Shown piece after piece: positions 5,203 through 8,101 of a stretch of 8,101 bases of DNA. The notes beneath the pieces are model-generated. The model worked only from the letters and a program-made list of their open reading frames with translations, had not been told where the DNA came from and made no database searches. The position numbers and the translations under genes are program-made. Source of the stretch: Bacillota bacterium (GTDB lineage Bacteria > Bacillota > UBA4882 > UBA8346); assembly GCA_023415375.1 (NCBI GenBank), contig JAEZKW010000252.1:1-8101 (forward strand), given 5' to 3'. Position 1 is the first letter of the stretch, and each line of letters begins with the position of its first letter.

Positions 5203-7380
5203 ATGGGAAAAAGTTTAGTACTGGCAGAAAAGCCATCGGTAGGCCGGGAATTGGCAAAAGTCCTTGGGTGCAATCAAAAGGCTAATGGTTGTTTTATAGG
5301 CTCTCAGTATATTGTTTCCTGGGCGCTAGGCCATTTAGTCACTTTAGCCGATCCCGAAGTATATGATAAAAAATATGAAACTTGGAAAATGGAAGATTTA
5401 CCGATGCTGCCGCCACGAATGGAGCTGGTGGTGATCCGGGAAACTGCCAAACAGTTCGGGATTGTTAAAAATTTAATGAAACTGCCGGAAATTGATGAAC
5501 TGATCATCGCTACAGATGCTGGACGCGAAGGTGAATTAGTCGCGCGCTGGATTATTGAAAAAGTTGGCTTTCGAAAGCCTATTAAGCGTTTATGGATTTC
5601 TTCCCAAACCGAACGGGCCATCAAGGAAGGTTTTGCCCATTTACGACCGGGCAAAGACTATGAACGGCTTTATGCTGCAGCCGAATGTCGGGCAGAGGCG
5701 GATTGGCTGGTTGGACTCAATGTGACTCGGGCTCTTACCTGTAAATATAATGCCCAACTTTCAGCAGGGCGAGTTCAAACTCCAACACTAGCACTGGTAG
5801 TAGAACGGGAAGAAGAGATTAAACGATTTGTTCCTAAGGACTACTGGACGGTCAACCTAACAACCAGTGGTTTTACTTTACAGTGGCAGGATAAGGTGAG
5901 TGGCCAAACTCGAATATTTGAAAAACATCAAGCTGATGAGATAGTAAATAAAGTTGCCGGACAAAACGGCACAATTATTGACGTCAAAAAGGAAGCTAAA
6001 AAGGATTATCCGCCGCTCGCCTATGATCTTACTGAATTACAACGGGATGCGAATCGGAAATATGGCTTTTCGGCAAAAATGACCTCCTCCATCATGCAAC
6101 AACTTTACGAAAATTATAAATTAGTATCTTACCCGCGAACCGATTCCCGGTATATTAGCGAAGATATAGTAATTACCTTACCGGAACGTTTAAAGAGTAT
6201 TACGACCGGACCTTATGCTGAAATGGCGCGTAATATCCTAAAAAACAAAATCGTAGTTACCAAAAGATTGGTGGATAACTCGAAAGTCACCGACCATCAC
6301 GCAATTATTCCCACTGAAGAACCGGTTTATTTATCGAAGCTTAGTTCAGACGAACAAAAAATTTATGATTTGATTGTGAAACGGTTTATTGCCGTGTTGT
6401 CGCCCCCTTTCGAGTATGAACAAACCATAGTTAAGCTAGAGGTCAAAGGAGAAATTTTCTCCGCTAAAGGGAAAATCGTTAAATCCAAAGGATGGCAGGT
6501 CATCTATGCCGGACTTGGCAATATCGATGACGAGGGGGATGATGAAGAAGCAACTCAATCTCTCCCGGCTGTCAATAAAGGAGACATCCTGAAAGCCGGC
6601 ACCGTAAAATTGATGGCCGGTAAAACCAAGCCCCCTGCTAGGTATACAGAAGCCACCTTACTGTCAGCCATGGAACACCCCGGTAAAACCATTGACAATC
6701 GGGAGCTGCGGGAAGCTATGGAGAACACCAGCGGTCTCGGGACACCGGCTACTCGGGCGGAGATTATTGATAAATTATTTAATTCTTTCTATATGGAGCG
6801 GAATGGCAAAGAAATTTTTCCTACCTCCAAAGGGATTCAGCTGATTGGATTAGTTCCGGATGAGCTTAGATCGGCCGAACTCACAGCCAAGTGGGAACAG
6901 CAGTTGACTGAGATCAGTAAGGGAAAAGGCCTTCGGGAAAGATTTATTAGCGGTATCCGGAACTATGCTACCAAGCTTGTGACCAATGTGAACAGCAACA
7001 CTCAGACTTATAAACATGATAATTTAACGAGAGTCAAATGCCCGGAGTGTGGCAAATTTCTGCTTCAGGTTAAAGGTAAACGGGGAGAGATGTATGTTTG
7101 CCAAGATCGGGAGTGTGGTTATCGTCAGGGAATTTCCCAAACTTCAAATGCCAGATGCCCAACCTGCCACAAAAAGATGGAGATGCGCGGCGAAGGGGAA
7201 GGCAAGATGTTCACTTGCAGTTGCGGTTACCGCGAAAAGTTATCCGCCTTTACCAAGCGCAGAGAAGGGGAAAAAGGCAGTATTAATAAACGGGAAGTGC
7301 AGAAATTTATTCAGCATCAAAAAGGAAATGAGTCGATTAATACTGCATTAGCAGATGCATTGGCGAAATTAAAAAAATAA
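5203..7380 (+). CDS. topB: DNA topoisomerase III (type IA)
   Basis: This 725-residue enzyme cuts one DNA strand through a 5'-phosphotyrosine link, passes another strand and reseals; topoisomerase III mainly decatenates and resolves replication or recombination intermediates. The Toprim domain starts with SLVLAEKPSVGREL (catalytic Glu9) and has ATDAGREGELVARWI (Asp105, Glu109); Gly107 stands where many type IA enzymes have the second Asp, which I recall as normal for Firmicute TopB. The active-site Tyr310 is in SYPRTDSRYI. Later motifs include HHAIIPTE and the ENTSGLGTPATRAEII block typical of the family. The C terminus carries two four-cysteine zinc modules: C613/C616/C633/C638 and C652/C655/C672/C674. 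The start is ATG 5203 (GGGG 5191-5194 upstream, 8-nt spacing): it puts the Toprim strand at the N terminus and gives the same length as Bacillus TopB (about 727). The upstream in-frame codons from 5101 look non-coding. The gene ends LADALAKLKK, a tail echoed downstream at 7416-7445. Confidence 0.95.
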   Translation: MGKSLVLAEKPSVGRELAKVLGCNQKANGCFIGSQYIVSWALGHLVTLADPEVYDKKYETWKMEDLPMLPPRMELVVIRETAKQFGIVKNLMKLPEIDELIIATDAGREGELVARWIIEKVGFRKPIKRLWISSQTERAIKEGFAHLRPGKDYERLYAAAECRAEADWLVGLNVTRALTCKYNAQLSAGRVQTPTLALVVEREEEIKRFVPKDYWTVNLTTSGFTLQWQDKVSGQTRIFEKHQADEIVNKVAGQNGTIIDVKKEAKKDYPPLAYDLTELQRDANRKYGFSAKMTSSIMQQLYENYKLVSYPRTDSRYISEDIVITLPERLKSITTGPYAEMARNILKNKIVVTKRLVDNSKVTDHHAIIPTEEPVYLSKLSSDEQKIYDLIVKRFIAVLSPPFEYEQTIVKLEVKGEIFSAKGKIVKSKGWQVIYAGLGNIDDEGDDEEATQSLPAVNKGDILKAGTVKLMAGKTKPPARYTEATLLSAMEHPGKTIDNRELREAMENTSGLGTPATRAEIIDKLFNSFYMERNGKEIFPTSKGIQLIGLVPDELRSAELTAKWEQQLTEISKGKGLRERFISGIRNYATKLVTNVNSNTQTYKHDNLTRVKCPECGKFLLQVKGKRGEMYVCQDRECGYRQGISQTSNARCPTCHKKMEMRGEGEGKMFTCSCGYREKLSAFTKRREGEKGSINKREVQKFIQHQKGNESINTALADALAKLKK

Positions 7381-7391
7381 CTTGATAATAA

Positions 7392-7445
7392 ACTCAAAAC
7401 TTGGCAGCAACATTTGCCGACGCTCTCGCCAAGTTTAAAAAATAA
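7392..7445 (+). pseudogene. Relic of a second topB 3' end
   Basis: In a different frame from topB, 7392-7445 reads TQNLAATFADALAKFKK then TAA, echoing the topB ending NTALADALAKLKK then TAA at 65-nt offset. Over ADALAKxKK and the stop, the two copies differ at eight bases, seven of them synonymous and one making Leu to Phe. That pattern means both copies diverged while coding. The in-frame TAA at 7389-7391 and absence of a start mean it is not a gene now. I infer the leftover tail of another topB allele or paralogue. Confidence 0.6.
7397..7436. other. 9-bp stem overlapping the topB tail relic
   Basis: AAACTTGGC (7397-7405) and GCCAAGTTT (7428-7436) are perfect complements around a 22-nt loop. 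The bases after the stem are A-rich (AAAAAATAAC), with no U-tract on either strand, so I do not call a terminator. topB and the serine dehydratase gene may therefore be co-transcribed across the 91-nt gap. Confidence 0.4.
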
Positions 7446-7455
7446 CGATATTGAA

Positions 7456-7469
7456 AGGGAGGTTATCCC
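7456..7469 (+). promoter_or_regulatory. Ribosome binding site of the serine dehydratase gene, inside a small hairpin
   Basis: AGGGAGGT (7456-7463) lies 8 nt before ATG 7472 and fixes that start. GGGA (7457-7460) can pair with TCCC (7466-7469) around a 5-nt loop, placing the ribosome site in a 4-bp hairpin. So short a stem would at most weaken initiation. Confidence 0.7.
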
Positions 7470-7471
7470 AA

Positions 7472-8101
7472 ATGGAATCATTGACCGAATTGTACAGGAT
7501 TGGCTATGGTCCGTCAGCCAGTCATACCATGGGACCCCGGAAGGCTGCAGAAAATTTCCTGGCAGAGCAACCAAAAGCTCACCATTTCCGGGTAACCTTA
7601 TATGGCAGTCTAGCGGCAACCGGAAAAGGGCATTTAACTGATCAGGCTATTACCGAAGCTTTAAAGCCATATCCGGTTGAGCTGATTTGGAAACCCGACA
7701 TCGAGTTGCCCCTTCATCCCAATGGTATGGAATTCGAAGCTTTCAATGGAGAAAATGTTAGCCTAGGTACATGGAGAGTTTATAGTATAGGCGGTGGTGC
7801 ATTAAAGGCCGAGGGAACCAGTTTGGTACAGCGGGATATTTATGATCTCACTACAATGGAGGAGATTTTAGCAAAAGTATCTCAAAAGTCTGAACCTTTG
7901 TGGTGTTATGTGATTGAAAAGGAAGGGGAAGGACTGTGGGATTATCTTAAAAATGTCTGGCGGGTAATGCGGGAAAGTGTAAGGCGGGGCTTTAACGGAG
8001 TCGGCATATTACCGGGGGAACTGTCTCTACCCCGTAAGAGTTTTTCTTTTTATCTCAAAGCCAAGCAAGACCGGGGACCCTTTCAGCGGACCAATCTGCT
8101 T
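7472..8101 (+). CDS. sdaA: L-serine dehydratase (iron-sulfur L-serine ammonia-lyase), single-chain type, 3' end missing
   Basis: The first 210 codons are visible without a stop. The enzyme converts L-serine to pyruvate and ammonia using a [4Fe-4S] cluster in the cytoplasm. The N terminus LYRIGYGPSASHTMGP (residues 7-22) matches the family signature GxGPSxSHTxGP. GSLAATGKGHLTD (45-57), LPLHPNGMEFEAFNG (79-93) and YSIGGGA (104-110) follow, all matching the beta domain of E. coli SdaA in order. From about residue 160 the chain continues with VRRGFNGVGILPGELSLPRK, which matches the start of the alpha domain, so this is the fused form rather than the split sdaAB/sdaAA of Bacillus. The cluster cysteines lie beyond the window. 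Only about 21 residues separate the TGKGH and LPLH motifs, clearly fewer than I recall in E. coli SdaA. The gene starts 91 nt after topB and has a strong ribosome site. Confidence 0.92.
   Translation, partial: MESLTELYRIGYGPSASHTMGPRKAAENFLAEQPKAHHFRVTLYGSLAATGKGHLTDQAITEALKPYPVELIWKPDIELPLHPNGMEFEAFNGENVSLGTWRVYSIGGGALKAEGTSLVQRDIYDLTTMEEILAKVSQKSEPLWCYVIEKEGEGLWDYLKNVWRVMRESVRRGFNGVGILPGELSLPRKSFSFYLKAKQDRGPFQRTNLL

Noticed and set aside
5037..5285. 82-codon open frame before topB
   Set aside because: It has no ribosome site and its second half overlaps the conserved start of topB in another frame.
5304..5654. 116-codon open frame on the minus strand
   Set aside because: It lies entirely within topB, opposite the Toprim coding sequence, and is a shadow frame.
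7414..7641. 75-codon open frame over the topB-sdaA junction
   Set aside because: It is out of frame with the clearly conserved serine dehydratase and has no support of its own.

Overview
The window looks like chromosomal DNA of a low- to mid-GC anaerobic member of the Bacillota (Clostridia or a close relative). The pointers are the strong AGGAGG-type ribosome sites, a Firmicute-type topoisomerase III of 725 residues with a TDAGREGE motif, an oxygen-sensitive iron-sulfur L-serine dehydratase and a Clostridia-like methyl-accepting chemotaxis protein. This placement is inference. All genes found are on the + strand.

Layout: (1) 1-729, the 3' part of a two-domain rhodanese/thiosulfate sulfurtransferase carrying an in-frame 93-nt tandem duplication, followed by an intrinsic terminator (798-831). 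(2) 1029-2057, a complete lipoprotein substrate-binding protein of the ABC_sub_bind (COG2984, TrpX-like) family, with no permease or ATPase gene after it, closed by a long hairpin (2087-2139). (3) A 440-nt spacer holding a candidate promoter, then 2498-4618, a membrane chemoreceptor (Cache-like sensor, HAMP, MCP signalling domain). (4) A 584-nt gene-free stretch, structurally the densest part of the window: a degenerate 21-nt-period tandem repeat directly behind the chemoreceptor stop, two mutually exclusive small hairpins, and a ~217-bp MITE-like element with imperfect terminal inverted repeats, 11-bp flanking direct repeats and a perfect 16-bp internal inverted repeat. (5) 5203-7380, topB, with its own candidate promoter. 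(6) A 91-nt spacer containing a second, out-of-frame copy of the topB C-terminal codons, which looks like the tail of another topB allele. (7) 7472 to the window end, the first 210 codons of a single-chain L-serine dehydratase.

Functionally this is mostly ordinary housekeeping, sensory and metabolic content rather than one pathway. The orphan binding protein next to a chemoreceptor may form a sensing pair, and topB plus the serine dehydratase could be co-transcribed. I found no defence system, CRISPR array, phage gene or RNA gene. The unusual signals are the rhodanese duplication, the non-coding element between the chemoreceptor and topB, and the topB tail relic.
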